DNA of 64,000 bases from Brevibacillus reuszeri (GCF_002897295.1 NZ_BEXF01000015.1:1-64000), one strand, 5' to 3'; counted from the first letter of the stretch, positions 43,220 to 52,068 are shown. Notes: generated by a model not told the origin, from the letters alone. Program-made: numbers and translations.

Positions 43220-43714
43220 TCACCCTACCAGCGTCCACACTTGCATCCTGGCATGTACATACTGACGAATTCTATGCAGCTGCTCCTCAATCCAATTTGT
43301 TTGTAGTAAATTGCGTAAAGTGATGTTTACTGCAAAAGAGAGCATGCCGTTGTCTTTCATGAATTGATGTTTTATTGCCCCAACACATGTAAGTTCGAGT
43401 TCCTCCCTCTCACACTCGTCAATGATACAACGCAAGTGACCATCTAAATAATACCCAATTTCCTCCATCTTATAGTCTATCTCTAATACTTGTTGCATGA
43501 CATTTTGAATTGATTCAGCAAAAGCATAGCCAACACACATTAATATTTCATCAACTGTATCTTCGCACTGTAGATTCCGGATGTTTTCGAGTACAATAAG
43601 CGGGCTCCCAAAGTCATTCAAAAACTCCTTTAACTGCATCGTATTACAATTCTCCATGTGGTCTCTGTAATGGTAATGAAAATTATCTAGAAATGATTTC
43701 ACATCTTCACTCAT
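43220..43714 (-). CDS. hypothetical protein
   Basis: 164 residues from ATG behind AGAGAGG. Helical and acidic, with scattered Cys (LQCEDTVDEILMCVGYAF, IIDECEREELELTCVGAIKH). It follows the 43774-44193 gene by 60 nt and is probably in the same operon, under the leader at 44392. Family not recognised. Confidence 0.5.
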   Translation of the reverse strand: MSEDVKSFLDNFHYHYRDHMENCNTMQLKEFLNDFGSPLIVLENIRNLQCEDTVDEILMCVGYAFAESIQNVMQQVLEIDYKMEEIGYYLDGHLRCIIDECEREELELTCVGAIKHQFMKDNGMLSFAVNITLRNLLQTNWIEEQLHRIRQYVHARMQVWTLVG

Positions 43715-43773
43715 TGTCCAAACCTCTCTTTCCATGGTAAACACCTAAACTGGTACTCACGTCTTACTCCACT

Positions 43774-44193
43774 TCACCAAACGTCTACTTTCGGAAATAG
43801 TAACTCAAGTTCTTTCTGTTCAATGTCTTTTACGTTTTTTATTCGAAAGTCAAAGTAATATTTTGCTTGATAAATTTGTTTCCCGGAATAATGATGATCG
43901 ACACCACACTCATTACCAAATGCATCTTCCGTACGTGAGTATCTTAGCTGGCTACAATCACTGGCAAGCGTAAAAGCAGTATCATTCAGATCAGTATCGA
44001 TACCATTGAAAAGTAAAGTTTCGAGAAGTTTCTCAGGAATCTGTTCTTCGTGTGAAATGTTGAAGGTTGCAACTTTTTCATACGCTTGCCAACAATTAGA
44101 GTTTGGAGATCCATCTATTCTAAATCCAGTACCCAGCTCAGCATGGTCATACTCAACCTCTTTTGAAATGATAATATCTAGTTCTTTCGTCAT
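43774..44193 (-). CDS. hypothetical protein
   Basis: 139 residues from ATG with GGAG 10 nt before. Mixed alpha/beta (MTKELDIIISKEVEYDHAEL, then IYQAKYYFDFRIKNVKDI), no motif. First long gene after a family A leader. Confidence 0.5.
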   Translation of the reverse strand: MTKELDIIISKEVEYDHAELGTGFRIDGSPNSNCWQAYEKVATFNISHEEQIPEKLLETLLFNGIDTDLNDTAFTLASDCSQLRYSRTEDAFGNECGVDHHYSGKQIYQAKYYFDFRIKNVKDIEQKELELLFPKVDVW

Positions 44194-44219
44194 GCAAAAC
44201 AACTCCAATCTCTTAGTAA

Positions 44220-44363
44220 TTATAGACATGTATTTTCATCACGCTTTTTGTTTAGAAAATAAAAAAACAGAAAAGCTATGGTTTCCCATCCTTTCCTGTA
44301 CTTTTGAAATACATTTTCAGTTATCTGCCACTCAATGATACTCCCCCTTCCAGTTCGATCCCT
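44220..44363 (-). CDS. possible short membrane peptide after the leader
   Basis: Downstream of GGAAGGGGGAG a frame reads IIEWQITENVFQKYRKGWET, then IAFLFFYFLNKKRDE, one hydrophobic segment, ending at 44220. The RBS is excellent, but the best-placed start would be ATT or ATC; an ATG further upstream (about 44372) precedes the RBS. Confidence 0.25.
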   Translation of the reverse strand, partial: RDRTGRGSIIEWQITENVFQKYRKGWETIAFLFFYFLNKKRDENTCL

Positions 44364-44391
44364 CATCGCATTTCGAGTTATTAAGGCAAAT

Positions 44392-44480
44392 AAAAAGAAT
44401 CGACTCCTGGAAGGCATGATGAAAGAAACCATACATGCGACCAACGGGTCGATTCAATGTTATCCCGAATGCTTTCGGTT
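44392..44480 (-). promoter_or_regulatory. family A leader RNA, copy 1 of 4
   Basis: Minus strand: hairpin CCGAAAGCATTCGG (44478-44465); 13 nt; CGACC-CGTT-GGTCG; then the overlapping terminator GAATCGACC...GTCGATTC (44455-44397) with T5. The short hairpin and the terminator share the CGACC arm and exclude each other. Confidence 0.7.
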
Positions 44481-44688
44481 AGAAATGATTTTGTGAAAAA
44501 TTAACAATCGTTGTATCACTATAAATATAACATAGGTTATGTGTTTTGAAAAAGATATTCTGTTTCTCTCCATTGCTAGAACTCCCACTTGTTCCCTTCA
44601 CATGTCTAGGATAAACTTATTAAGAATTACCGTTCTTATACGAAGATGAAATCTGCTAAAACCCGTTTGAATGAAGGAGGTTCAAGAC

Positions 44689-44913
44689 TTGAGTTATCGT
44701 GAGATATTGAAACGTTTTTGGAGAATACATTTAATAGTCACCATAATCGGTGCCTCCATCATTACAGCAGGTTATTGCGCAATGGCTCTTCTTGTCTCTA
44801 GAACTATTCCAATCTATACATACACAATTCAATTTCTGCTTTTTGCCGTAGTAGGTTTTTTCGGGTCCATATATATAAGCTCATTCAGAAGTAAAATTCA
44901 GAATAGAAAATAG
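44689..44913 (+). CDS. small two-helix membrane protein
   Basis: 74 residues from TTG behind AAGGAGG. LIVTIIGASIITAGYCAMAL and YTIQFLLFAVVGFFGSIYIS are membrane segments; basic end FRSKIQNRK. A small terminator (ACCTGAA...TTCAGGT, TTTTCC) follows at about 44935. Function unknown. Confidence 0.5.
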   Translation: MSYREILKRFWRIHLIVTIIGASIITAGYCAMALLVSRTIPIYTYTIQFLLFAVVGFFGSIYISSFRSKIQNRK

Positions 44914-45185
44914 GCAACGGCTATTGAATAATTACCTGAAGAGTTATTTCAGGTGTTTTCCTCGATCATAGGTCCTCTTATAAGGGCCCAGAAGCGGTTT
45001 TCAGCACTTTAAGGGTTATAATCACCCAAAATGTAAAAAGTCGCTCATAGCGAATCTGAGAACGCTTATAATGGATGTTATCTTTTATGATGCTAGATGT
45101 AATGAAGAAGGGAATTTCAACTTCCATTCATTCCATATACCCGATAAAGTCTCCTCATGATAAGTTGGATTTAGGAGGCTTTTCT

Positions 45186-46079
45186 ATGTTGAATACACCA
45201 ATAAAACCGATGCTATTACAACCTTCACCAACTGTAATCACTAAGGATGGCTGGAAGCACGCCCTCAAGTACGATGGAATGAGAGTACTACTCCATTATG
45301 ATAACGGAACCTGCCGTGCTTTCACCCGCCATGGAAATGAAATAACTTCAAGTTTTTACCCTGAGCTGAAGAAGATTGATCTTCCTATAAAGAACGGTAT
45401 TTTTGATTCTGAGGCAATTATTCTAGATCCAACCACATCTCCTCCTAAACCGATATGGGATGATGTCATGGTGAGATTTCATACCAAAAAGGAGCGGGCT
45501 ATTGCCTCATTATCACAGTCTTTGCCTACTCATTTTGTTTGTTGGGATACCCTTTGGATAAATGACCAGTCTTTAATCCATGAAGATTTCAACATTCGCA
45601 GGCAAGCCCTGGAGAAATATGTCTCACCCACAGATGTAATGTCAGTGGCACCACTATATGAGGATGGCGCTGCTCTATTTGCGAGGGCTAAAGAGTTAGG
45701 ATTGGAAGGGATTTGTTCTTATAACACCAATTCTGGTCCCAAATCACATTACTACTTGGATTCTAGGCCAAGCGATGTCTGGGTAAAAACAAAGGCCTAT
45801 CAATATGTAACTTGTCAAATCTCCTCCATTAGGAAAAGTAAATTTGGTTGGGGCCTGTCGATTAACGGAAAGTATGTTGGTGTTCTGGAATTTCCACCAA
45901 CCGCAGCGATTACTAAAGATTTTTACATGCAAGCACGTCACCTTAAGCGACGGGAAAATAAAGATTGGTATTTCATAGATCCACTCATCAGTTGTACGAT
46001 CAAATTCCAATGCTTTACAAGAGATGGAAAGCTTCGCTCACCAAAAATCGAATCGCTAAGTTTTGATTGTGTTGGATGA
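45186..46079 (+). CDS. ATP-dependent DNA ligase
   Basis: 297 residues from ATG behind TTAGGAGG. KYDGMRVLLHY near residue 28 is the adenylation motif I (lysine). TRHGNEIT is motif Ia, FDSEAIIL motif III, GLEGICSY motif IV and DVWVKTKAYQ motif V. An OB-fold follows. Length fits the short LigD/phage-type ligases used by plasmids and phages of Bacillales. Seals nicked DNA with ATP. No Ku or polymerase gene is nearby. Confidence 0.8.
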   Translation: MLNTPIKPMLLQPSPTVITKDGWKHALKYDGMRVLLHYDNGTCRAFTRHGNEITSSFYPELKKIDLPIKNGIFDSEAIILDPTTSPPKPIWDDVMVRFHTKKERAIASLSQSLPTHFVCWDTLWINDQSLIHEDFNIRRQALEKYVSPTDVMSVAPLYEDGAALFARAKELGLEGICSYNTNSGPKSHYYLDSRPSDVWVKTKAYQYVTCQISSIRKSKFGWGLSINGKYVGVLEFPPTAAITKDFYMQARHLKRRENKDWYFIDPLISCTIKFQCFTRDGKLRSPKIESLSFDCVG

Positions 46080-46320
46080 TCCTCAACACTCTTCTTCGAT
46101 TAATACTCACTGCCTGGTAAGAACCCAGGCTACTACATACTTCTTGTCTGTTCCCTTTTTAATATCGTATTCTTCATTCCCTCCACCATTTGAATCCGTA
46201 AATTTTCAAGTCATGTAAGATATTAGTTTCATCATCACCTAACGCTTGGTACTATTTGTAATGCCTTGAATTCTTCACTATACTTAGCTAAAATCGTATC
46301 TCACGGTGAAAGGAAACAGT

Positions 46321-47214
46321 ATGAGTAAGAGATCAAAACGGCGACAAAGTTCTAATCAAAAACAAATTGAATCCCAATCTTTGATTCCCACTTTCTTAGA
46401 TACCTCGATTCTTCTTGCTGTGTTCAGTGGAGCAGCCTATATTTCCACCTATTTTTCTCTACTGACTAAATATAGACTCTATGGAATTCCAACTGACCTA
46501 ATAGATGTTTCATTAAATAAAATGATAAGTATTGGAGTAATTTTTTTCATAGTCGCTATTGCGATTACGTTTCTCGTCTTTATTTTTTTACCAACTGAGA
46601 ATGCACTTAAAAAGACTCGATTTTTTGGCTATATATGTTTTTATACCATCCCATTCATTGTGCTTCTACTTATCTTTTACCTAGTACCCATGTCGTTTAC
46701 AGTATTATGGGTGATTTTAGGCATATTGGAACTATTGTTCATCGTTTTGGACATTTTCTTAGAATGTTCAAAACGTATAAATAAAATATCCGTCTCAAAT
46801 AAGTACTTGCTCTTTGTCATAATAGTAACAGCACCAGTATTTTCAATTCTGTTTAGCAGCATTAGTGTTACATACCTACAGTCTATAACTGAACTAGTCC
46901 CTAAAAACAACGTGGTAGAAACGAGTTATTCTCTTGAAAAGGGAATGAAAGTTAACGAGGTTATTAAGGTTAATCAAAAGGAAAAAGTAACAACAACTAC
47001 TGACATACTGGTCAGTCTTAGAAGTACAGATTTCCCAAGAATGTTCATTGTAGGTGAGTATGAGAACAGTTTTATTACACGCACAGTCATTTATCATCTA
47101 GTACAAGGTAAACTCGTTCCGAAATTTGCCTTAGACAACATTGAATTAATCCCCAAGAACTCAGACTATTTGCTTCGCGAAGTTCCATTTGATTATCGTT
47201 ACTTTTATAAATAA
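46321..47214 (+). CDS. five-helix membrane protein
   Basis: 297 residues from ATG behind AAAGGAA. Basic N-terminus (MSKRSKRRQSS), then five hydrophobic segments in the first 190 residues (for example MISIGVIFFIVAIAITFLVF and YICFYTIPFIVLLLIFYLV), then a 100-residue beta-rich soluble tail. The tail is likely outside. Unknown; it could be an effector or immunity membrane protein. Confidence 0.5.
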   Translation: MSKRSKRRQSSNQKQIESQSLIPTFLDTSILLAVFSGAAYISTYFSLLTKYRLYGIPTDLIDVSLNKMISIGVIFFIVAIAITFLVFIFLPTENALKKTRFFGYICFYTIPFIVLLLIFYLVPMSFTVLWVILGILELLFIVLDIFLECSKRINKISVSNKYLLFVIIVTAPVFSILFSSISVTYLQSITELVPKNNVVETSYSLEKGMKVNEVIKVNQKEKVTTTTDILVSLRSTDFPRMFIVGEYENSFITRTVIYHLVQGKLVPKFALDNIELIPKNSDYLLREVPFDYRYFYK

Positions 47215-47364
47215 ATAATGAACGTCAATTTCCCCTTAACAGTGAACCCATCCTCAAAACGGACAAAATCAGTTCAGTAGTAACTAGTACAATACCTTCA
47301 CTAGGTTCATAGAAAAAATAGTATCAGAAAAAATACCAAGCAAAGCAAGCCGAACGGCTAAAAA

Positions 47365-47405
47365 AGAGACGCGGATTATAAAGGTCCAGCGTCTCTTTCT
47401 TTTTG
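47365..47405 (+). terminator. terminator
   Basis: AGAGACGC, loop, GCGTCTCT, TTCTTTTT. Confidence 0.75.
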
Positions 47406-47499
47406 TCTTCTTCTTATTTCATTTTATCAATTTAGTTGTTCTATTACTTGGTCTTCATTTCTCTTTTCTTGTCAATACTAATGATAAGGAGGAGTGATC

Positions 47500-47664
47500 A
47501 TGAAGAATAAGAGAAAAATCATCTATCTACCACTGGATCCTCAGTTACCCCATTACTCAGAGATAATAGATGCTGAGACAAAACGGCGAAAACAATTCAT
47601 GCAGGAAGTACAAGAGCGAGCTGAAGAAATCAAAAAGCGGATAAAAAAAAGAGACAAGGAATAA
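47500..47664 (+). CDS. 54-residue protein, paralog of the convergent 47689-47880 gene
   Basis: ATG behind AAGGAGGAG. It contains LPHYSEIIDAETKRR, then FMQEVQERAEEIKKRIKK. The convergent neighbour has LPHYTELIEEETNKS and FLRSVEKRAAEIHARVQ: the same L-P-H-Y-x-E-x-I-x-x-E-T...F-x-x-x-V-x-x-R-A-x-E-I pattern. It is helical and probably coiled coil. Too short for many gene finders. Confidence 0.6.
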   Translation: MKNKRKIIYLPLDPQLPHYSEIIDAETKRRKQFMQEVQERAEEIKKRIKKRDKE

Positions 47665-47688
47665 TAAGTATCCTTGCCTCTTTTTCAT

Positions 47689-47880
47689 TTATTTATCTTT
47701 TCTTCCTGTACTAGCAACTTGATACTTAGCAGCTGTCATTTGAACTCGTGCATGAATTTCAGCAGCACGCTTCTCAACGGAACGAAGGAAATCCAAACTT
47801 TTGTTTGTTTCTTCCTCTATTAACTCTGTGTAGTGAGGGAGCGTAACATCTTTTGGCTTAAGGGCAGTATTTGTACTCAT
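47689..47880 (-). CDS. 63-residue helical protein, paralog of 47500-47664
   Basis: MSTNTALKPKDVTLPHYTEL, then the shared helix. Its start overlaps the end of the upstream membrane coiled-coil gene (ATGA), so both are one operon under the family A leader copy 2. It ends 24 nt from its paralog on the other strand. Confidence 0.6.
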   Translation of the reverse strand: MSTNTALKPKDVTLPHYTELIEEETNKSLDFLRSVEKRAAEIHARVQMTAAKYQVASTGRKDK

Positions 47881-49013
47881 CCCTTTTCCTCCTTTCGTTG
47901 TTCCAGAATAAGAATATCCAGCTTGTCCATCAATCTACAATGTGACTCAACAATTTCGTGGATCGATCGTAGACTTATTATACTACGGGTTTCATCTTCT
48001 TCAAAGAAGAGATTGTGCTCATCAAGATGAAAATTAACTACATACGCTTTCTCGCTAGTGAGTTTAACAAAGAAAGATGCTACTTTTCTGTTTTGTAATG
48101 GGCCAGCATCTGTTTGGGCAAACTTTTTTGGCGACTGAATGGCTTTAACAGCAGCATAGTCTTGATATTCTGGATTGGAAACATCAATACTCACTGGTGA
48201 ATTGCCACTCGTTCCTGACTCACCCACGTAAACAAGGGTGTTCTCCACTAAACGATATAGTGTATATGGCGCGATGAAGTTAAGAGACGTGATATCAAAG
48301 ATGTTATTAGATACACGAGTAACATTCCTCGATTGACCACTAATCATCTTGTACAAGTATTTCATTCTGTCTTGATGCTTAATGGTTAAGTCATGTAACT
48401 CCTCCATCGTACGTTGAAGATCCTCATAGGTATCACTGTAGCTTTGAAGGAACATATCGCGATCTTGTCGTACCTCAGCTAATTCTGCATTCATTTGCTC
48501 ATTTCGAATTTCCTTGTAAAACCACTGTACGACAGAAGCTAGATCAATTTGTGTTTTTTGCTTAACAAAGGGTTCAAATAGCTGATACTCAGCTTTACGT
48601 AAGGTTCTGAATGCAACAATGTGGAAAATATCCTTCCGATCAAGCTTGGCCATGTTGAGAAAGTGGAAGAATGCACTCGTTGCGTACCATAAAAGAAAGA
48701 CACTGAAACCGACAGAAAGCGGATTCGCCATAACAAACTCTTTCACCGGCTCAAAGGTAGATAGTAAATACCCACTGAAGAAAACCCCTGCTGTGGTTGC
48801 CACGCCTTTAACTTTTGCAACTTTAAACAGCTGTACCACATTTTTAAATGGTGAAATGAGTAGTTCTAGAAAAAAAGAGCGTAGATGCTGCTCGTTGTGA
48901 GCCGTTCGGATTGTATCCAATGCTGGATCAAATCGTTCCGCGATGTTGAGTAACAAGTTATGTAGCAACTCCGTTTGGTTAATCTCTTGTTTCTCTTCTG
49001 GATTCTTTCCCAT
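47877..49013 (-). CDS. membrane protein with two helices and a coiled coil
   Basis: 378 residues from ATG behind GGAGG. Two hydrophobic segments, about residues 67-85 and 90-113 (VATTAGVFFSGYLLSTF; PLSVGFSVFLLWYATSAFFH). Then a coiled coil, about 170-225 (AELAEVRQDRDMFLQSYSDT), and a beta-rich C-terminal domain. Expressed behind family A leader copy 2 with the small paralog. Function unknown. Confidence 0.55.
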   Translation of the reverse strand: MGKNPEEKQEINQTELLHNLLLNIAERFDPALDTIRTAHNEQHLRSFFLELLISPFKNVVQLFKVAKVKGVATTAGVFFSGYLLSTFEPVKEFVMANPLSVGFSVFLLWYATSAFFHFLNMAKLDRKDIFHIVAFRTLRKAEYQLFEPFVKQKTQIDLASVVQWFYKEIRNEQMNAELAEVRQDRDMFLQSYSDTYEDLQRTMEELHDLTIKHQDRMKYLYKMISGQSRNVTRVSNNIFDITSLNFIAPYTLYRLVENTLVYVGESGTSGNSPVSIDVSNPEYQDYAAVKAIQSPKKFAQTDAGPLQNRKVASFFVKLTSEKAYVVNFHLDEHNLFFEEDETRSIISLRSIHEIVESHCRLMDKLDILILEQRKEEKG

Positions 49014-49084
49014 GATAAAACCTCCGTCTTGTAATAGTTGCACATGATTACATCAAAATCCTTCCCTCCCTCAACGCGTCCAGA

Positions 49085-49178
49085 AAAACAAAAAATCGAC
49101 CCGTTTGGAGGCATCATGAAATAAACCATGAATGCGACCAACAGGGTCGATAACGTGTTAATCCGAACAATTTCGGAG
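49085..49178 (-). promoter_or_regulatory. family A leader RNA, copy 2 of 4
   Basis: Minus strand: TCCGAAATTGTTCGGA (49177-49162); 12 nt; CGACC-CTGTT-GGTCG; overlapping terminator ATCGACCC...GGGTCGAT (49152-49095) plus T6. Between terminator and gene, a strong GGGAGGGAAGG precedes an ATG that is followed at once by TAA. Confidence 0.7.
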
Positions 49179-49234
49179 AATCTGGTGAGATCACCGTTAA
49201 CATGAAAAGAGAAAAAAATACGTATAACCGTATT

Positions 49235-49453
49235 TTACCACATCTTACCTAATGCTACATCAACTACCTCACAACTATTCTGTACCGCTATTTGACATTT
49301 TCCACAGTGGGCAACGCCCATAAAACCATGACTCTCCTTACCCGGATCAGCAAAGTAGCCCTCAATATATCGACTATTACAAAACTCGCATGTTTCCCAC
49401 AAATAAACATCCTTGCCTCTTACTAATTCACGTATGGATACAAGCAACATCAT
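49235..49453 (-). CDS. small zinc-binding protein
   Basis: 72 residues from ATG behind AAAGGAGAG. CEFC and CGKC pairs spaced 30 residues apart suggest one zinc ribbon (WETCEFCNSRYIEG, then VAHCGKCQIAVQNSCEV). Last gene of the ssb-dam row. Function unknown. Confidence 0.5.
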   Translation of the reverse strand: MMLLVSIRELVRGKDVYLWETCEFCNSRYIEGYFADPGKESHGFMGVAHCGKCQIAVQNSCEVVDVALGKMW

Positions 49454-49557
49454 TATTCTCTCCTTTGAATTATTGTCCAATAAGGAGAATCAGAGTGCTT
49501 ACCACTCAAAAAATGAACAGGAACATAAGCACTAGATAAACCGTTCAATATTGGTTG

Positions 49558-50529
49558 CTAGATTGAGTAAATTCGGCTCACTGTTTCGATCCTTGGAAGC
49601 GAATAGATCTGCTCAATCAATGGATCATTATCATAGATGAGGATGATATCCGCACCTGGTACTCCGTGATAGAGACTTTCCAATAGAAACTTTAGATCGA
49701 AGTGATCTTCTCTGGTGTAGTAGCACCGGTACAACTGCTTTCCTTTCTTTACGTAAGGCGGATCAAGAAAAAGGGTGGTGTCTGGACTCCAGTATTCTTC
49801 CTCGATCAACTGACACGCATCAATGTTTGATACAGTGATTTGTTCACCAAGCCGATAAATTCGCTTAACCCGTTTGCACAGGTCATCCGGGTTCCACCGA
49901 GACAACAAAGACTCCTTGGTTCCCGTACGTCCACCTAATGGATTTGCGCTATAAATTCCGGAATAAGCTAAACGGTTAAGGAGTAACGTTGACCACGCTG
50001 CATCGATAATCGTGCAATTTTGATAATCAGACTTCACAATCCTTTGTGCAGTGAAGTAATCTTTGTGCGTTGGTCGAATTACTTGTATTCTGTAAGTTAA
50101 CTCATCTGGAGCATTTATGACGGTCCAGAATAGAGCATATATCCCAAAATCAAAATCATTCAAAACGAGCTCCTGGATTACTCCCGCTTCTAACATTGCT
50201 AATTCTGCGCTGGCCCCTCCCGCAAAAGGACTTACTAAACGTTTCGTTGCGTTTTCAGTAAGTTTTGAGTAGATATATGGAATAATTTTGCTCTTGCCTC
50301 CTGGGTAGCGTAGTAGACTCATTCTTCTATTGAATGATCCACTATTTGCGGCAGGAGCTGGATTTGCTCCATTATTATCTTCAAGTAATAAAGTAAATCT
50401 ATGCTGTTTTGCTTCCATATTGATGTAGGTGTAACCATCACAACAATCACAAAAAAAGCCTTGATTGTAGCAATCGATCTCCGCTTCATCCTCAAGATAC
50501 TCTTCCCTACAAAATTGACATTGCAACAT
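49558..50529 (-). CDS. D12-class N6-adenine DNA methyltransferase with N-terminal zinc ribbon
   Basis: 323 residues. Residues 1-35 have CQFC and CDCC pairs, so a zinc ribbon is fused in front. SLLRYPGGKSKIIPYIYSKL (about 70-90), VSPFAGGASAELAMLEAG (motif I) and TLFLDPPYVKKGK (motif IV DPPY, about 255) define the Dam/D12 class, which adds methyl groups to adenine N6. No cognate restriction enzyme is adjacent, so it looks like an orphan, phage/plasmid-type methylase. RBS GGAGG, 9 nt. Confidence 0.8.
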   Translation of the reverse strand: MLQCQFCREEYLEDEAEIDCYNQGFFCDCCDGYTYINMEAKQHRFTLLLEDNNGANPAPAANSGSFNRRMSLLRYPGGKSKIIPYIYSKLTENATKRLVSPFAGGASAELAMLEAGVIQELVLNDFDFGIYALFWTVINAPDELTYRIQVIRPTHKDYFTAQRIVKSDYQNCTIIDAAWSTLLLNRLAYSGIYSANPLGGRTGTKESLLSRWNPDDLCKRVKRIYRLGEQITVSNIDACQLIEEEYWSPDTTLFLDPPYVKKGKQLYRCYYTREDHFDLKFLLESLYHGVPGADIILIYDNDPLIEQIYSLPRIETVSRIYSI

Positions 50530-50577
50530 GTGAACATTCCTCCCAATAAAATAAGAAGCTAGGGCAAAAAATACGCC

Positions 50578-51045
50578 CTAGCTAGTAGCTCTTTTCATTT
50601 GGTTAAAAAGTTTGTCTACATGTTTATTGATATCAGCGGCTTGGTTGATATCATCACATATGCGAATTACATGGATCCCAGAATCTTTTAACCATCCCAA
50701 TTCACCTTGTAGGGTCAAATCTTGTTCTTCAAGCTGACTTGCATCATATTCAACCAGTACTATGGCAAAGCGTTTCATAACATGACACTCCTTAGTAAGT
50801 GTTACAGTTTTTTTCTGTATGTCAGAGTGATCGATTATAGAAACCTTGATGTCCTTTTGAAGCGGTTGTATCGGTTCGCCCGCACTGGTGATCGTATAGA
50901 AGCAGCAGTCATCTACAAGGGCATACATACATTTGCTCTCAATATCTTGATATAACTCTCTATCCCAGTCATCGTGACCTACATATTTGACAAATATTTC
51001 TCGAACGTGATCCTGGAGCATCTCGGTTTTCTTAACGTGATTCAT
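50578..51045 (-). CDS. hypothetical protein
   Basis: 155 residues from ATG behind AGAGAGG. Alpha/beta, no motif; MKRFAIVLVEYDASQLEEQD, then LKDSGIHVIRICDDINQAAD hints at a Rossmann-like or endonuclease-fold half. Third of a row of genes led by ssb. A two-hairpin element (51064-51105) precedes it. Confidence 0.5.
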   Translation of the reverse strand: MNHVKKTEMLQDHVREIFVKYVGHDDWDRELYQDIESKCMYALVDDCCFYTITSAGEPIQPLQKDIKVSIIDHSDIQKKTVTLTKECHVMKRFAIVLVEYDASQLEEQDLTLQGELGWLKDSGIHVIRICDDINQAADINKHVDKLFNQMKRATS

Positions 51046-51063
51046 TTATCGGTTTCCTCTCTA

Positions 51064-51105
51064 CATCCCTTTTGACAGGGGGATGTTCGTAATAAGCCCC
51101 CTGTC
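51064..51105 (-). promoter_or_regulatory. two-hairpin element, copy 1 of 3 (family C)
   Basis: Minus strand: helix 1 GACAGGGGG/CCCCCTGTC and helix 2 CATCCC/GGGATG. The 3' arm of helix 1 overlaps the 5' arm of helix 2. The RBS follows at once. Confidence 0.6.
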
Positions 51106-51172
51106 TGAGCTGTAAAAAGGTATTATGTTACTGACTTTACTACACTGGATTTACAGTCTACTTGTGATCTGT

Positions 51173-51490
51173 TTACCACGAAAGTACTGATTCATCGTGA
51201 TCAATAATTTGTACCTCTATACCGTCTGGCGAACTTGTTACCCCCGCAATGCCACCATAAACTTCAATAACTACCTGTAAAGGAAATTCTACTATTTTGA
51301 TGTATGATCCGATCGTATCGCCTTCTCTTAGAAGTTCGTCAGGGTCCATAGATGATTGGAATTCTCGATAGTCAACTCCAGTATGTTTGAAGAAAGCTTG
51401 CATGGCTTCAGCTTCACTATTGTTACCTACAAATACTTCAGCTTCATAGACAACATCTTCAGATACTGGTACAAAAACGGCAATTTTCAT
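51173..51490 (-). CDS. hypothetical protein
   Basis: 105 residues from ATG behind AAGGAG. Begins MKIAVFVPVSEDVVYEAEVF, beta-rich and acidic, without motifs. In the ssb-dam gene row. Preceded by a family C two-hairpin element. Confidence 0.5.
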   Translation of the reverse strand: MKIAVFVPVSEDVVYEAEVFVGNNSEAEAMQAFFKHTGVDYREFQSSMDPDELLREGDTIGSYIKIVEFPLQVVIEVYGGIAGVTSSPDGIEVQIIDHDESVLSW

Positions 51491-51506
51491 CACGCATTCT
51501 CCTTAC

Positions 51507-51549
51507 CATTCCCTCTCACGACGGGGAATGGAGAATTTTCACCCCGTCG
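51507..51549 (-). promoter_or_regulatory. two-hairpin element, copy 2 of 3 (family C)
   Basis: Minus strand: helix 1 CGACGGGG/CCCCGTCG and helix 2 CATTCCC/GGGAATG, overlapping as in the other copies. Both helices keep pairing despite changed bases. Confidence 0.6.
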
Positions 51550-51580
51550 CAGGGTAGATAAGCTTATATTATTGGTGGTG

Positions 51581-52012
51581 CTATTCGTCTCGACCATCGC
51601 TCCATCTATACTCATGTAGTAACCAAGCAACACCTTTTGTGTGCTGATTATCAAACCACTTCCAAATCTCTTCTCTGGATGTTCCACTTTCAAACATACG
51701 CCAAGCGGACACTAAGAATAATTCACCCTCATTTTCATGGAAGGTTATATTCTCAAGCTCTTCCCAAAGCAATTCTATTTCTTGATCTGTAGCAAATACT
51801 TTTTGAGTATATACAGGTTCTTCTTTTCCAAAAGAATATGTACGTATTACATGACATTCGTTAGAAGAATCATACTCAACGTGAACCAAACCTTCACCAT
51901 TAACTTCGATCCAGAAACCAGGGTAATCTGCTTCGTTTGATTTCTTAATTTCAATCCTACCTTTTTCAGTTTTAATACACATAGAAACTTCCATTTGATT
52001 CATACCTGGCAT
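51581..52012 (-). CDS. hypothetical protein
   Basis: 143 residues from ATG behind GAGGGGAG. Beta-rich first half (GRIEIKKSNEADYPGFWIEV), then helices and a Trp-rich end (EIWKWFDNQHTKGVAWLLHE). Second gene of the row after ssb. No family recognised. Confidence 0.5.
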   Translation of the reverse strand: MPGMNQMEVSMCIKTEKGRIEIKKSNEADYPGFWIEVNGEGLVHVEYDSSNECHVIRTYSFGKEEPVYTQKVFATDQEIELLWEELENITFHENEGELFLVSAWRMFESGTSREEIWKWFDNQHTKGVAWLLHEYRWSDGRDE

Positions 52013-52028
52013 TATAATTCTCCCCTCA

Positions 52029-52068
52029 CTTCCCTTTCGATAGGGGGAAGTTAAGTAAGCCCCCTATC
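52029..52068 (-). promoter_or_regulatory. two-hairpin element, copy 3 of 3 (family C)
   Basis: Minus strand: helix 1 GATAGGGGG/CCCCCTATC and helix 2 CTTCCC/GGGAAG, overlapping, directly before GAGGGGAG. Confidence 0.6.

Noticed and set aside
45075..45185. Longer N-terminus of the DNA ligase
   Set aside because: The internal ATG at 45186 has TTAGGAGG at proper distance and starts right before the family's usual N-terminus.
46081..46320. Minus-strand fragment reading NEEYDIKKGTDKKYVVAWVL
   Set aside because: Short, without a start, and not recognisable; possibly a remnant but not supportable as a feature.
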